DNA of 64,000 bases from Ctenosaura bakeri (lineage: Eukaryota > Chordata > Lepidosauria > Squamata > Iguanidae). Below the pieces are notes generated by a model. It worked only from the letters and a program-made list of their open reading frames with translations, was not told the DNA's origin and ran no database searches. Both the position numbers and the translations under genes were made by a program. The stretch lies in contig CAOLHI010002549.1 of the NCBI GenBank assembly GCA_948474755.1, positions 124,001 through 188,000 on the forward strand, read 5' to 3'. Shown here piece by piece: positions 10,860 to 21,355 of the stretch. Numbering within the stretch: position 1 is the first letter of the stretch; the number at the start of each line of letters is the position of its first letter.

Positions 10860-10990
10860 GGTAGACCATAAAGGAGATGCTGTAGCTCTATAGATATTTC
10901 AGGATTACAGCTCCCAACATCCCTGGCTATTGGCTGTTCTGGGTGATGCTAAGGGGAGTTAGTTTCCAACAAAGTGGAAAGCCACAGGTT
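10860..10990. repeat. short palindromic MITE-like repeat
   Basis: Contains GGATTACAGCTCCCAACATC, then CTGGCTATTGGCTGTTCTGG, and a degraded second arm. It matches the plan of the repeat at 8840-8945. Confidence 0.35.
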
Positions 10991-12210
10991 CTGTCCCTGA
11001 GAGAAGGATGGTAAATCTTGATGTTTCAAATTTCTGATAGATATTGGAACAATGAAATAGTTTTTCATCCTGTAGCTTCAGGACACTTGGACATTTTCTT
11101 CCTACAGTTCCAAAGGAGACCAGCTTGCAGTGAAGTAGACTCGAGTAAACTGACTCAGAGTTAAGTCACTTCAGTGACTCGATTTGGGCTTGACTTGGCA
11201 ATAAATGATGCACTGACTCAACTTGACTTGAGACTTTTATATTTTTAGTGATTTACTTGCTGCCCTTGGTTCAGTAACATAATCCATTCATCCAGAAACC
11301 TTACAACTTTGAACAATGCTTCCACCTCTTTTTGCCTACTGGTCACATGATGATCTGTCTCAAACCCAAAATGTGGGTGTATTTCTTAGAGGGGAACAGC
11401 AAACAGGTTAGGCAATGGGCTTGAGGTGGGGCTGAGGTCTGCACAGCAGCCTGTTCCTGCTGCATATTGGAGGTTTTAAAACTTTTCCCACGAGCAGAAG
11501 GCAAGTCTTGTCACCAAAGCGTAAGGCACGTTTCTCAAAGAACAGCAAGCATGTTAGACAGTGGGCTGGAGGAGGAAGGATCCTTCCTTCTAAAGCTTTT
11601 GAAGCTTCAGTAATGGGGAATAAGAAGGATCATATTCCCTACTTCTGAAAAACCCTCCAGCTTTGGAAATGGAAAGTAAGAAAGGTTCCACTTCCAAAGC
11701 CACGGACTCTTTTATGCTCATAGGCACAAAAGCCTCCAGCTTCAGGATTGGGAAGTAAGAAGGATCCTATTCCCCACTTCTGAAGCTGCAGATGGCAAAA
11801 CTGCAAACGTGGAGGGCTGACTCTACTTAAATTTGTTAAAACTGACTTCACTCAACCCTGTCCAGAAATTCTGGAATATAGGTTGGGGTATAAGGTTGGC
11901 TCCCAGACTTGAAACTTGACTTGAGACTTGAAGGTGGAGACTTGTCTTGAGACTTGGAGTAAAAGACTTAAATACATCACTGACAGTTTGCTTGAAAAGT
12001 TGCTACTCCAAAACTGCAACCAGCATACCCGAGACCACAGAGCAGCAGACAGAATGGGAAAGAATGCATCCAGAGCAGCTGAGACTCTAGAGTAGGTAGG
12101 AATAAAAAGTAAACTCAGCTCCATGGAAGAGAAAAGGCAGCAGGATCAATGGCTGGATAGGGGGAGAGGAAGATTGTGTCTGCATAGATAGGAGAGTGAG
12201 TGCAAAGAGA
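10991..12210. other. mostly unassigned; possible mariner-like terminus near 11790
   Basis: At 11787-11818 the words AAACTGCAAACGTGGAGGGC resemble the right end at 15640-15700 (AAACCTGCAAATGTGGAGAG). This suggests a decayed mariner or Tigger-like element ending here. The flanking 11630-11790 holds two similar blocks (CTCCAGCTTTGGAAAT and CTCCAGCTTCAGGATT). The rest is unassigned. Confidence 0.3.
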
Positions 12211-12415
12211 GAACATAGGAACCTACTTTATACTGAAGTCAGACTATTGACTCATATTGTTACTGGATTTTAACCCAATACTGTCAGTTCTGATTGACAG
12301 TGGCTGTCCAACGTTTCAAGAAAGATTCTTTCCTAGATTTAACTGGAGATGCTGAGGGTTCAAACTGGGATGTTTTGGATACAAAATATGTGCTCCACTA
12401 TGGAGCTAAAACACC
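12211..12415 (-). mobile_element. tRNA-derived SINE, minus strand, diverged
   Basis: On the plus strand the copy starts GAACATAGGAACCTACTTTA (the SINE 3' end) and ends near 12410 with the degraded tRNA head (GTGCTCCACTATGGAGCTA). The copy at 53661-53834 shares the tail-to-head order and keeps a clearer tRNA-like head. Confidence 0.65.
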
Positions 12416-13818
12416 CCCCCCCAGTATAGCATTCAGTACTTCTTGGCAGTCTACCACCCAAGCATTAACCTGCACTGACCCTGACCATCTGAAAATAAGA
12501 TGAAATCAATAACATTCAGGGTGGCAGAATGGTATTTCTGTGGGTAGGAGTCCTCTGAAGCTGGAAACTTTTGCTAGCTTGAGATGTGATTTTTGTGTGT
12601 TTGAGTTTTGTATCATGGCTGTCTTTGTGCTTTTACTGAAACTTTTTAGTGATGAGAATCTGCTGACGAGATGTTATCAGTGCTTTCTGGAAGTTGTATT
12701 AACTGCTGCAGCAGCTATAAAGAACTTGCATGCAAATGCAGCAAGGCCTGTGTTTGTGATCAGTGGAATTTCAGACAGGTTTAACAGACAGCTCTTGAAA
12801 CGCACTCTTACAAAGCCACCTTCAAAAACATGGGAGTTTAACAACTGAGCTGTTATGAACTCAATAGTGTCCTATTATTTTCCAGGTATATTATGCTTTT
12901 ATCTCCTATTGACTCATCCAGTTATTAATGAGAAACGCCTGACTATATAATCCAACTCAGTCTTTAGGTCTGGGGAACTGACAGCTAAATCTGGCAGTTG
13001 GCTTTGTGGGAGAAACACAAGAGGAAGGGAGAGGAGAAAGGGAGAAATGAATATCATGTTGCATTATTCATATAGTTCTGCTACTAGACACACAGGAATT
13101 TCATTACCTTGTTTGGGAGCTTATGAATATGTGTGTGAACACACATACACAAAATGTAAGATAAAGATATGATCATTAATAACTTGGTCATTATTGTGAA
13201 GACTCACACTGGAGGTTCTCTCCCATTTCAAGAAGAATAGCAATGTGAAGGCTTCCTGCTGCCATTTGGAATCAGATGAGCATGAAATCAATCAACCAAA
13301 TGCAATGTGAGTTTAGTCTCATCTAGAAGCCAGAAGAGTAACTGAACATGAAATTTGCAGCAAGCAAATACACAGACTTTCCACAGGGTCAAAATATCCT
13401 TACCTCCTGCTGTAAAATCTTCTATACTGAAGAATGGCTGAGAAGCCACTGAGAATGGAGAGAAGCCACTGCACTTCAAAATAATGATGAGGTGAGCCAT
13501 ACAGTTGCAATCTAAAGATTGTTGCTCAGCTTCTGCCTTGTCAATATGATTACTCTGCTTGAGACAGCCACTACTGTCACTCCCGTTTTCCAACAGGTGC
13601 TCAAGTTGTCCAAGGCTAAGCCAGAAGGTCTGGGTTTACCCTAGGAGCACATATGACTTGCCCAAGGTAACAATGAGGGGAAAAGTCCAGCTGGACCCCA
13701 GAATCTTCTTACTTTGTGGAACCCTTTCTACAGACTGTTTTAAATAACTGAATGAAGTTATTTAAGCATTAGATACCTTACTTGCTGTATTTGGCTCTTT
13801 ATTGCAATGATGAATAAG
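12416..13818. other. unassigned sequence, no gene seen
   Basis: No repeat termini, splice-bounded frame or RNA gene recognised. There is a short C run at 12412-12422. Confidence 0.5.
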
Positions 13819-13837
13819 TGTGTGTGTGTGTGTGTGC

Positions 13838-13902
<65 letters not shown>

Positions 13903-13922
13903 CAGACAGTTGTGTGTGTGTG
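13819..13922. repeat. compound microsatellite (TG)n-(GATA)n-(GACA)n-(TG)n
   Basis: A TG tract (13819-13836) is followed by about 16 GATA units (13838-13900), a few GACA units and a second TG tract to 13922. The open frames across it (reverse-strand LSIY repeats) are artefacts of the 4-bp unit. Confidence 0.95.
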
Positions 13923-14184
13923 ACAGTGTGCATGAGTGAGTCCACACAAATTTCAAGTGGATGGAGGAATGACAAGCAATGCCACATGGTCCTCTCCTTG
14001 TTGAGAATAGCCAGGCAACATTTCATTTCAGTTCATTTTTGAGGAACTGACCCAAACTTTCAACTTTCTTCATTTTTAGGATGACAAGAACATTAGGTGT
14101 AATAAAAAAAAATGAATCTGGCAGAATGAAAAACTGGCAGATTTTCCCATCTGCCTCTGTGAATGGAGGGCAGGCAACACAACA

Positions 14185-14485
14185 CCACAAGGTGATCAGG
14201 ATGGCAAACACAAGGTAGGAGGGTCTGTAGCAGTTTGCTTTTGCCTGAACCTACTGGGAAGCACAAGATTTGACCCTTCCTCTCCTCTCCCTCCTGCTGA
14301 ATATGTGTGCTAATTACTTTTGTACTTTGCATTTAGTTTGTAGGAACTGAAGTAAGATGAGGACAAAAGGGGGAGATTAGAGGAAGAGAGAGAAAATTTA
14401 AAAGCAGATGAAAAATTGGGATGACAGAGGATTCATCAGGACTGTCCCTGCCAAATCAGGAAATTTGGAGGGTATAGAGTATGGG
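14185..14485. repeat. unidentified interspersed repeat, copy 2 (uninterrupted)
   Basis: Collinear with 815-1665 but lacks the 542-bp G element, so it is the empty-site paralogue. Shared words include CCTACTGGGAAG, AAGCAGATGAAA and GGGATGACAGAGGATTCAT. Family unknown. Confidence 0.6.
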
Positions 14486-15089
14486 GATATTTTCCAAACA
14501 CAAGCTAGTGGAGTATTTCTGTGAAAGTTGTGGGAGAAAACGTGTGCTCAGGACAAAAGTGGAGATGCACATCATTCCAAATAAACATTTATCCCACTCA
14601 ACTTATGTTTAGGGCAAAGCACTTTATTAGGTTTTTGTTTGTTTTTTTGGTATGAACTGCTCTTACTACTCTTACTACTGTCTTATACTCTTTCAGAAGT
14701 TCAATACTATCTCTATAGAATATGCAATAGATCAACATTTTCCTGTAGATGACATGTTTTTGAAATTGGTTGCGATTTCCCCTGAGGACCGAGGAAGAAT
14801 GCAGCATTATAAATGACTTTAGATGAATGCTAACACATCTTACAAAATGTTCTCGGCTATTAAAAAGAACAAATCCTGAGAAGGACAGGACTGAAGACGC
14901 TGTATGGCTGGCAAATGTTCTGTTACTGTTATTCGACTTTTTCGTTGTAGCTAATTCATATTGTATGGATGATGAATCAATTGCACGTACCTTCGAAACT
15001 GAACTGGTATCAGCCAGATTTGATACATTAAGAAGAACTGGGCTCCAGTTAGCTAGAATGGTACTATTTAGGATGGCTAAATGACAGGA
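14486..15089. other. unassigned sequence, no gene seen
   Basis: Nothing recognised; chance frames only. Confidence 0.5.
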
Positions 15090-15575
15090 CTAGACAACTT
15101 CCAGATTGTGATAAATCCACTGGCTTCTTGTCTGTTTTCAGGTAGAATTCAAAGTGTTGGTTATGACAGTTTTGGTTCTGGGTTATCTGCAGAACCATAT
15201 TAACTCATATGAGACTGTAGAGAGGTCCTTGTTTCCATCCCACTGTTTCACAAGAACTTCTAGTGGGAAGACAGGACAGCCTTCTTGATGAGTCCTCCAA
15301 GACTCTGGAAGTCTCTTCCCAGAAGGGCCAGACTGGAACCCTCCCAGCTATCCCTTCACAGGCAGGTGAAGATCTTTTATGTTTAATTAGGCCTATGATG
15401 GCTGATTGCTCAGACGGACAGGAACTTTCCAGAATGTGCTATTTATTTGATACTTTTGAAAAAATGGTCTAGTTTTTAACTGTTTTAAATTTTGTATTAA
15501 TTGCAATTCTTAATTTTTGTAAATCTGTATTTGTTTAACTTTTGTAAACCATCTCGAGCCCTGGACTGGTAAAAA
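15090..15575 (+). mobile_element. L2-type LINE 3' end, plus strand
   Basis: Carries the L2 C-terminal and 3' region in the expected order: AGGTAGAATTCAAAGTGTTG, then CTTGTTTCCATCCCACTGTT, then TCTGGAAGTCTCTTCCCAGA, then an AT-rich 3' UTR and AAACCATCTCGAGCCCTGG near the end. Frames are broken. The clade call is by remembered word order. Confidence 0.65.
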
Positions 15576-15579
15576 ACAG

Positions 15580-15703
15580 GCTGATGGTGTGGGAATATCT
15601 TATTTGAAAAGAAGCACCTGAGGTGTGGGGGCCAGAGTTGGAGGGACTTGCAAATAAATCCATGAAAATTAAACCTGCAAATGTGGAGAGCCAACTGTAC
15701 GAC
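15580..15703. mobile_element. mariner/Tigger-like terminus
   Basis: Ends with AAACCTGCAAATGTGGAGAG and CCAACTGTA, a terminal block similar to 11787-11818 and in form to the element at 51531-51834. Only one end is clear. Confidence 0.35.
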
Positions 15704-15779
15704 CATTTAAAACGTTGAGTTAAAAGTGAAGAATGTAAGTAGTACAGCACAGGTTGTTTTTTTTAAAAAACTTTTCTTG

Positions 15780-15945
15780 TAAAACAATTACTTCTTCAAA
15801 ATACGCCAGAATAAAAAGTTCTTCAACAGCCCGCCTGCATTAAAAGTCAGCAAGGGGAAAGCCAACGTAACTACCAGAGGCAGGGAGTTCCAGAGTCTGG
15901 GGAGCAGCTGTGGAGAGGTCCTTCTCCCATAATAAGTGGACCTTA
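15780..15945 (-). mobile_element. L2-type LINE 3' fragment, minus strand
   Basis: Contains AGGCAGGGAGTTCCAGAGTC and GGAGAGGTCCTTCTCCCA, the reverse complement of the L2 block seen in plus orientation at 15290-15340. Confidence 0.5.
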
Positions 15946-16086
15946 TATTAAGTTACTCCCATGTTTCATAAAAAGGTCCTGAACTGTTCCAAATTGCATT
16001 GTGATCAACCACTTTCTCAAGACCTATCTCATTGTATTGAAACAACCTTTGTCACTGCTCATATTTTTCTGCATCACTGTATTTCA

Positions 16087-16476
16087 TGGAGTCATAGAAT
16101 CATTGAATAACAGAGTTGGAAGAGACCACAGGGGCCATCCAGTCCAACCCCCTGCTATGCAGGAACACCCAGCAAAGCATTCCCAACAGATGGCCATCCA
16201 GCCTCTGCTTAAAAACCTCCAAAGAAGGAGACTCCACCACACTCCTGGGCACCATATTCCACTGCTGGACAGCTCTGACTGTGAGAAAGTTCTTCCTGAA
16301 ATTCAGGTGGAATCTCCTTTCCTGCAGCTTGAATCCATTGCTCCTTGTCCTAATCTCTGGAGCAGTGGAAAAGAAGCTCACTCCCTCCTCAACATGACAT
16401 CCCTTCAAATATTTAAACATGGCTAAAGTGTCCCCTCTTAACCTTCTCTTCTGCAGACTAAACATACCCATCATCT
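16087..16476 (-). mobile_element. CR1 LINE 3' end, minus strand
   Basis: On the plus strand it starts with GAGTCATAGAATCATTGAAT and runs through the CR1 3' UTR (CAGTCCAACCCCCTGCTATG) into the C-terminal coding part. The minus frame gives [33 protein letters not shown] and an SLEVFKQRL end. It is 5' truncated at about 16476. Confidence 0.9.
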
Positions 16477-17339
16477 TCCTATTCCTCTTTTTACAGATTC
16501 CTAGAATGCATGAGGAAAATGCCTAAACCAGGCTAAAACCTTATCAGGCTTTCTATTTGTGTGGTGTATTACTAATTCACAGCAGGGCATGTCTGTATGT
16601 GGAGACATTACACAACTCTTAAGGAAATACTTTTCCTCTCCTCTGTGTCATTCTTCTAATCTCATCTGTGACAACACTGACATTAAGAGCACTTTCCTTT
16701 GTTTCTTTATCATCTTTGTATAATAAATACTTTCTGAGTTTTTTGGAAAGTAATTGAGTTGAAGTTTCCCAACTCTCCATGCTGTTGTGAGTCTCTGAAA
16801 CTGGCCCTAGAAAATCCATCCCCTTCAGTTACAATGTCACCCCTTGATGCATTAAAATGATCAATCATTTCTACCTTATCTGTGTTCCCCGTGTTGTTAA
16901 TAATCAATTTGTAGATTATCAGTCATGTTTAGGTGAAAGGCGTCTTAAAATTCTGACTTCATTCATCATACTAGCAGCCCTTTGGGATGGGGCATTAATA
17001 TTCCTAGGGCACCTGTCAGTTTGTGAATGAGCAGGAATTTGATTTTGCATTGAAACTCCCAACACTTTGTCAAGTGGACCACACTGGCTGTGAACGTCTG
17101 CCAAGATTTGCTGGAATTCTTTCCAAGCCTTTACTGGGAGGGTCAAATCCATGGTTACTTCAGAGCGGAGAGAATCCTCCTGCCTCAGGTGGCAAATTTG
17201 ACAGGGGTGGCAAGTGGAGTTCCACTTATAAGTCCATTTCCTAGAAAGAGATGAAGGAGCAGAACAATTTGTATTCTTTGTGAGAGGGTCAATCAGTTCT
17301 CCATTTCATTCCAAAGGGGAATAAAGCCATGTCATAAGA
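16477..17339. other. unassigned sequence, no gene seen
   Basis: Nothing recognised. Confidence 0.5.
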
Positions 17340-17530
17340 ACAGGATGGCACATTGGAAGTCAGGTAATCCAACCTGCTGATCCGTGAATAATCTGCAAAG
17401 GAGAATATGACGGTTATCATCATTGTGAGATGGACATCTAACCTCTGCTAGTGTATCCCCGATGAAACCAATCATTCTGCCTGTCAAGACGGAGGTGTCA
17501 AATATCTTATATTGTTAGAAACTTCCTTCC
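17340..17530 (-). mobile_element. old CR1-like fragment, minus strand
   Basis: Weak collinearity with the CR1 3' region: GGTAATCCAACCTGCTGATC, then GATGGACATCTAACCTCTGC, then GAAACTTCCTTCC. Highly diverged. Confidence 0.35.
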
Positions 17531-17790
17531 AACGCAACTGTTACTGTTGGGAAGTAGTGATGTGAATCCTTGCTTGCCTTGTTTATTTCCAAAATAATGA
17601 GAAACTTCCAAATTTTTCTCTGTGCCAGAATGACATTGAGATTTTTTTTTTTTTTGCATGTTCTTGGTGAGAGTATTCACATTTGTGAGAACAGTTTGCA
17701 CAGACGTGTACTGTACAAACTATTATAGCTGCCCCCTTGTTGCATGGATTTTTTTCCAAATATATGGATCAGGTAATGGGAGAATCATGA

Positions 17791-18020
17791 TTTTTTTATT
17801 ATTTATTTGTATCCCGCCTCTCCATATGGATCGAGGCGGCGAACAACTTACAAATAGCATGTATTTCGATACACTTCTATACATGCCCCCAACAAGCTGG
17901 GTACTCATTTTACCGACCTGCGGAAGGGTGGAAGGCTGAGTCAACCTTGGAGCCCGGCAGGATCGAACTCACAACCTTGTGGCTTGCAGTACTGGCATTT
18001 AACCACTGCGCCACCAGGGC
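17791..18020 (-). mobile_element. Sauria-type tRNA SINE, minus strand
   Basis: Read on the minus strand, the head is GCCCTGGTGGCGCAGTGGTT, then a B box GGTTGTGAGTTCGATCCTGC, then ACTCAGCCTTCCACCCTTCC, GGTCGGTAAAATGAGTACCC, and a 3' end AGGCGGGATACAAATAAATA running into an AATAAT tail. This is the classic squamate Sauria SINE plan, and both pol III boxes are still readable. Its 3' end is the part shared with BovB-type LINEs in that family. Confidence 0.9.
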
Positions 18021-18159
18021 TTAGAGATATCCTGTACAAATTGCTTGATGAAAAATATAGGGCTTACTATCTTGCTTTTGTGAAAGAGGCAAAAAATCTC
18101 ATGTGGATTGTTAATTTATTAAAAAACATGAGACTTTTTAAAAAAAAATTCACCTCTAT

Positions 18160-18430
18160 ATTAGGAAGATTCCTTCAAAATCTACTCTCTTGCATTTCGT
18201 CCCTGTTGGTTCTAGTCCTGCTCTCTGGAGCAACAGAAAACAAATCTTCTCTAGTGTGGAACAACAGTGCTTCAGTTATTTGAGGACTGCTCCCTCAGTC
18301 TTCTCTGGGGTGAGTCCCAATCTTTTCAGATGTGGTGAATAGGAGTTCAGCCACCATGCTTCCTTTCTTATGAGTCAAGTTATTCATGGGATAGATGCTA
18401 CTTGTAGGGCGCCTCTGGACTGTGGTCTTT
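18160..18430 (-). mobile_element. CR1/L3-like LINE fragment, minus strand
   Basis: Contains CCCTGTTGGTTCTAGTCCTG followed by TCTCTGGAGCAACAGAAAAC, the same words in the same order as the CR1 minus copies at 21600 and 34240, but much more diverged (for example GGGCGCCTCTGGACTGTGGT). Confidence 0.55.
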
Positions 18431-18635
18431 CCTCACAAAAATTTAGAAGGCCTCTTTTGTTGTGCATCCCTCAGATCTTTGTGGTATTGTAGCAATGTAG
18501 ATCTTAGACTAGAAATTGATATATTATTCTGGTTTTTTTCCTTGCTGTAGGAAAAAAAACAGACATTCCTCCCAGTATTCTTCCTGTATTCAAACTTCCT
18601 GAAATGTTGTGGAGTCTGTGAGGAAAAACACGTGA

Positions 18636-18672
18636 TTGTATGTGTGTGTGCGTGTGTGTATGTCTGTGTGCA
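18636..18672. repeat. imperfect (TG)n microsatellite
   Basis: TG repeats broken by CG, TA and TC steps. Confidence 0.85.
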
Positions 18673-18758
18673 AAGACTGGGTTTCTATTCAGAAAAAATG
18701 GTTTCTTGCTTAGGAAGCTTTTCTGCACTGAAAGCAGGTTTTTGGACAAAAAACCCAA

Positions 18759-19848
18759 GGCTATTTCCGCACTAGACTGTTATAGCGCTATTATCCCACT
18801 TTCAACATCCTATGGAATCCTGGGGTTTGCAATTTTGGGAGGAGCCTTTGGCCTCTGGCCCCTCCCGTAACTGCAAACCCCCGGATTCCATAGGATGTTG
18901 AAAGTGGGACAATAATGCTATAACAATCTAGTGCGGAAATGTATTACCCTGATTTCTGGGGGTCCCGTGAGGGACAAGTGGCCTCCAAATATTATAAAGT
19001 TGGGAATTGGAAAGAGCACAAGCTAGCAATATGAGAGGCAGGGCAACGTAGCGAGATCTTTTACCCGATGTCTACGTGGTCAGACCAAGTCAAGGAGCAA
19101 ACAGAAGTAAATAAGAATTGTTGTTTTATTGATATACAGTCAAACACGTGTATGCAACACACTCACACAGAGATCTATAGAAATAAAGGTTGGAGTTGGA
19201 TAGAGGAATTTTAAGAGGAGGTTTTCTATGGGAAATACCACATCTGTCCTGAAGCCCGGGTAGTCTGAAGAAGAAGTTCGTGAAAATGGAGTTTCTCAGC
19301 ACGTGGAGTTGAGGGAAAGGCTCGCCAAACAGAGTGACAGCAAGGCAGGATGGAAGCCAAGAACGATCTGAGGAAGCACTCAAAGTCAGGGGGTCTTATA
19401 AGGGAAAATGTGGCTGTAGGCTAGTCCATTCCCGGGGATAACAATGAGTTTCAGGCTGGAGACAAAGCCTCAGAAAGGTCAGAATTTTACATGATTGAGT
19501 TATGACAGAGTTGTCAATAGAGTAGCCAGTATGGAAACACAGAGTGCTTGACAGTTGAGTATTCGGCTTGTCAAGCTGCCTGCTCGGGGCAGGGAGTCCT
19601 TTGTAAGTAGTGTGCATACATAATATGGTACTTGCCTTAAGGTCTCCTGAAGCAGCGGGTCGGCTGTTTCTGGCCTGCCCGTATTTGTTTGGAATATTTT
19701 TGCGATTAGTGGCCGTGCCTGTGTGCGTGCTTGTCTGGGGGCCTCGCAAACAAGTGGAAAGGAATAGGTAAAGAAGGCCAAATTATTGATATCAAATGAT
19801 ATCTAATATCCCACAAGTCAGGGCTAGAAACTACAGTAACAAATGGCT
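18759..19848. mobile_element. family M palindromic MITE (M1), split by a solo LTR
   Basis: Left end GGCTATTTCCGCACTAGACT at 18759. The two arms around 18840 fold back nearly perfectly (CATCCTATGGAATCCTGGGG against CCCCCGGATTCCATAGGATG). The right end is cut at 18940 by the LTR at 18942-19841 and resumes as GGCT at 19845-19848. With the LTR and one AATG copy removed, the element is complete and flanked by the exact duplication CAA (18756-18758 and 19849-19851). Confidence 0.9.
18942..19841 (-). mobile_element. solo LTR, 900 bp, minus orientation
   Basis: Ends TATTAC ... GTAACA (the second copy at 44816 has the full inverted TGTTAC ... GTAACA), flanked by a 4-bp duplication AATG (18938-18941 and 19842-19845). 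On the minus strand a TATA-like CTTATAAG lies at 19395-19402 and an AATAAA signal at 19135-19140, giving U3, R and U5 in the expected order. It is homologous along its whole length to 44816-45703. No internal region or second LTR is present, so this is a solo LTR. The 4-bp duplication fits an endogenous-retrovirus-like or some Gypsy elements; class not settled. Confidence 0.85.
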
Positions 19849-19851
19849 CAA

Positions 19852-20373
19852 GTGTTTTTCTACACAGAATAATCCCTCTGCAAGACTACAAGGTGTTCAA
19901 AAACTGGGGGCAAATTGTGGAAGATTCTTGCCAATCTATCAACAGGATTTCCTAACTGTCAGCCTGGGAATGAATAACAAATATTCTTTCCATCCTAATC
20001 CAGAGTTTAGAGAAGATAAGAGAGGTGCAGAGCATACTTTTGTTTTACAAAGAGTTCATTGAAAGGAGGAAATGTCATGGCCTCCTGTCTTTAAAGGTGG
20101 CTTCTGTCCAAATTTCATGAAATTTTTAGCTCCTTATCACACAAGCTTGTTTTCCAGTCTCTTCTTTTAATTGGGAGTAGAAGAATTTTGATAATGTGTC
20201 CTATAAGGTCTGGACGTACCTTATTATACATCCAACAGGTTTCTCTACTTCCTTTTTTCTTTCTCCTTCTCCTTCCTTCTCCACAGATACATACAATGAC
20301 ATGATAATCTTCTCACATAAGCCTGTATTCTGGCAGCCCTTCCTGGAATATTCATGTAACTAAATGATTCTTT
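19852..20373. other. unassigned sequence, no gene seen
   Basis: Nothing recognised beyond a pyrimidine-rich stretch near 20250-20285. Confidence 0.5.
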
Positions 20374-20494
20374 GGCCATTTCCACATGACACTGTTACAG
20401 TTCTTTGATTCCACTTTCAACATCCTATGGAATCCTGGGGTTTGCAGTTTCAGAAGGGGCCGCCTGGCTATAACAGTCTCTTGCAGAAATAGTC
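20374..20494. mobile_element. family M MITE (M2), internally deleted
   Basis: Left arm GGCCATTTCCACATGACACT through CAACATCCTATGGAATCCTG. The second arm is mostly missing, leaving CTATAACAGTCTCTTGCAGA and AAATAGTC. Duplication TTT on both sides. Confidence 0.8.
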
Positions 20495-20544
20495 TTTGCG
20501 TGTGGTACTGTTGGTATTTCAAGAAAGGCTCTGTATGTCACTGA

Positions 20545-20973
20545 GGCCCTTTTTGCACACCACCTCCCATGTGAAATGGCCACGGGATGGCCACAGGATC
20601 ACAACAACTGTCATGTATGACGTCATCGCAATCCAGTGGCAATCCTATGGCCATCTTGTTGCAATTGCAGATTAAATCATGTTCGGGATTCTCCCAAATA
20701 TGACCCACAATTGCGGAGTCCTCCGACATCCCTCCCATATGATCTGTTATGCGGAACATCAGGAAGCACAATGGATGTGCTTCCTCCCCCAGCGCAGACT
20801 GAGACAGCCGGGCTGCACTGTGGAAGGGAGGAGCTAAGCCATCATGCTTCCTCCTATCCAGCAGACAGCCGATGCTGAGGGAGAGCGCAGCAGACCCAAT
20901 TCCCTCCCAAGAAAGGCTTTCCCAGGATCACCACGCAATGGCTCCAGGAAAAAGATAACATGCGAAAAGGGCC
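20545..20973. mobile_element. family G non-autonomous DNA element (G4)
   Basis: Termini GGCCCTTTTTGCAC and ATGCGAAAAGGGCC. Flanks TGA and AGA differ by one base. About 430 bp, no transposase. A CR1 3' fragment starts within 12 bp of its right end. Confidence 0.8.
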
Positions 20974-20981
20974 AGAGAGAG

Positions 20982-21108
20982 ACAGAGGCTGGATGGCCAT
21001 TTGCTGGGGGTGCTTTGAGTGTGTGTTCTTGCATGGCAGGGGGTTGGTCTCAATGACCGTTGTGGTCTCTTCCAACTCTATGATTCTATGATTCTTTGAT
21101 TCTATGTA
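20982..21108 (+). mobile_element. CR1 LINE extreme 3' end
   Basis: CAGAGGCTGGATGGCCATTT, GCAGGGGGTTGGTCTCAATG, then a tail of ATGATTCT units to about 21108. Confidence 0.85.
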
Positions 21109-21139
21109 TGTGTGAGAGAAAGAGACAGAGATATAGACA

Positions 21140-21310
21140 CACTCACAAAGAATCTACACTACAGTTATATCTGTTTGATACCACCTTAACTCTTGTGGTT
21201 TATAGTTGCAGAGGTACTTAGAATTCTGAGTTAGAGTTCTAGTCCACTCCCCTGAATTAAGGCAATTTGAACTACAACAATTTAAAAATTCTAAAACAGG
21301 AAAATTCCCC
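21140..21310. repeat. MITE-like remnant
   Basis: AATCTACACTACAGTTATAT ... GATACCACCTTAACTC resembles one arm of a palindromic MITE common in lizards. The second arm is degraded. Confidence 0.35.
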
Positions 21311-21355
21311 TTGCAGGAAATTTTAAGAACTTCACAAATCCGTAAACCCCTGCAT

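Noticed and set aside
13838..13909. CRISPR-like or other spaced-repeat array anywhere in the window
   Set aside because: All short repeats here are contiguous microsatellites or eukaryotic interspersed elements; none has repeat-spacer structure.
13758..14026. LSIYLSIY repeats resembling a structured repeat protein
   Set aside because: GATA microsatellite read in reverse; all three frames are open.
17791..18020. tRNA gene on the minus strand
   Set aside because: The A and B boxes belong to a Sauria SINE; the downstream SINE body and microsatellite tail follow directly.
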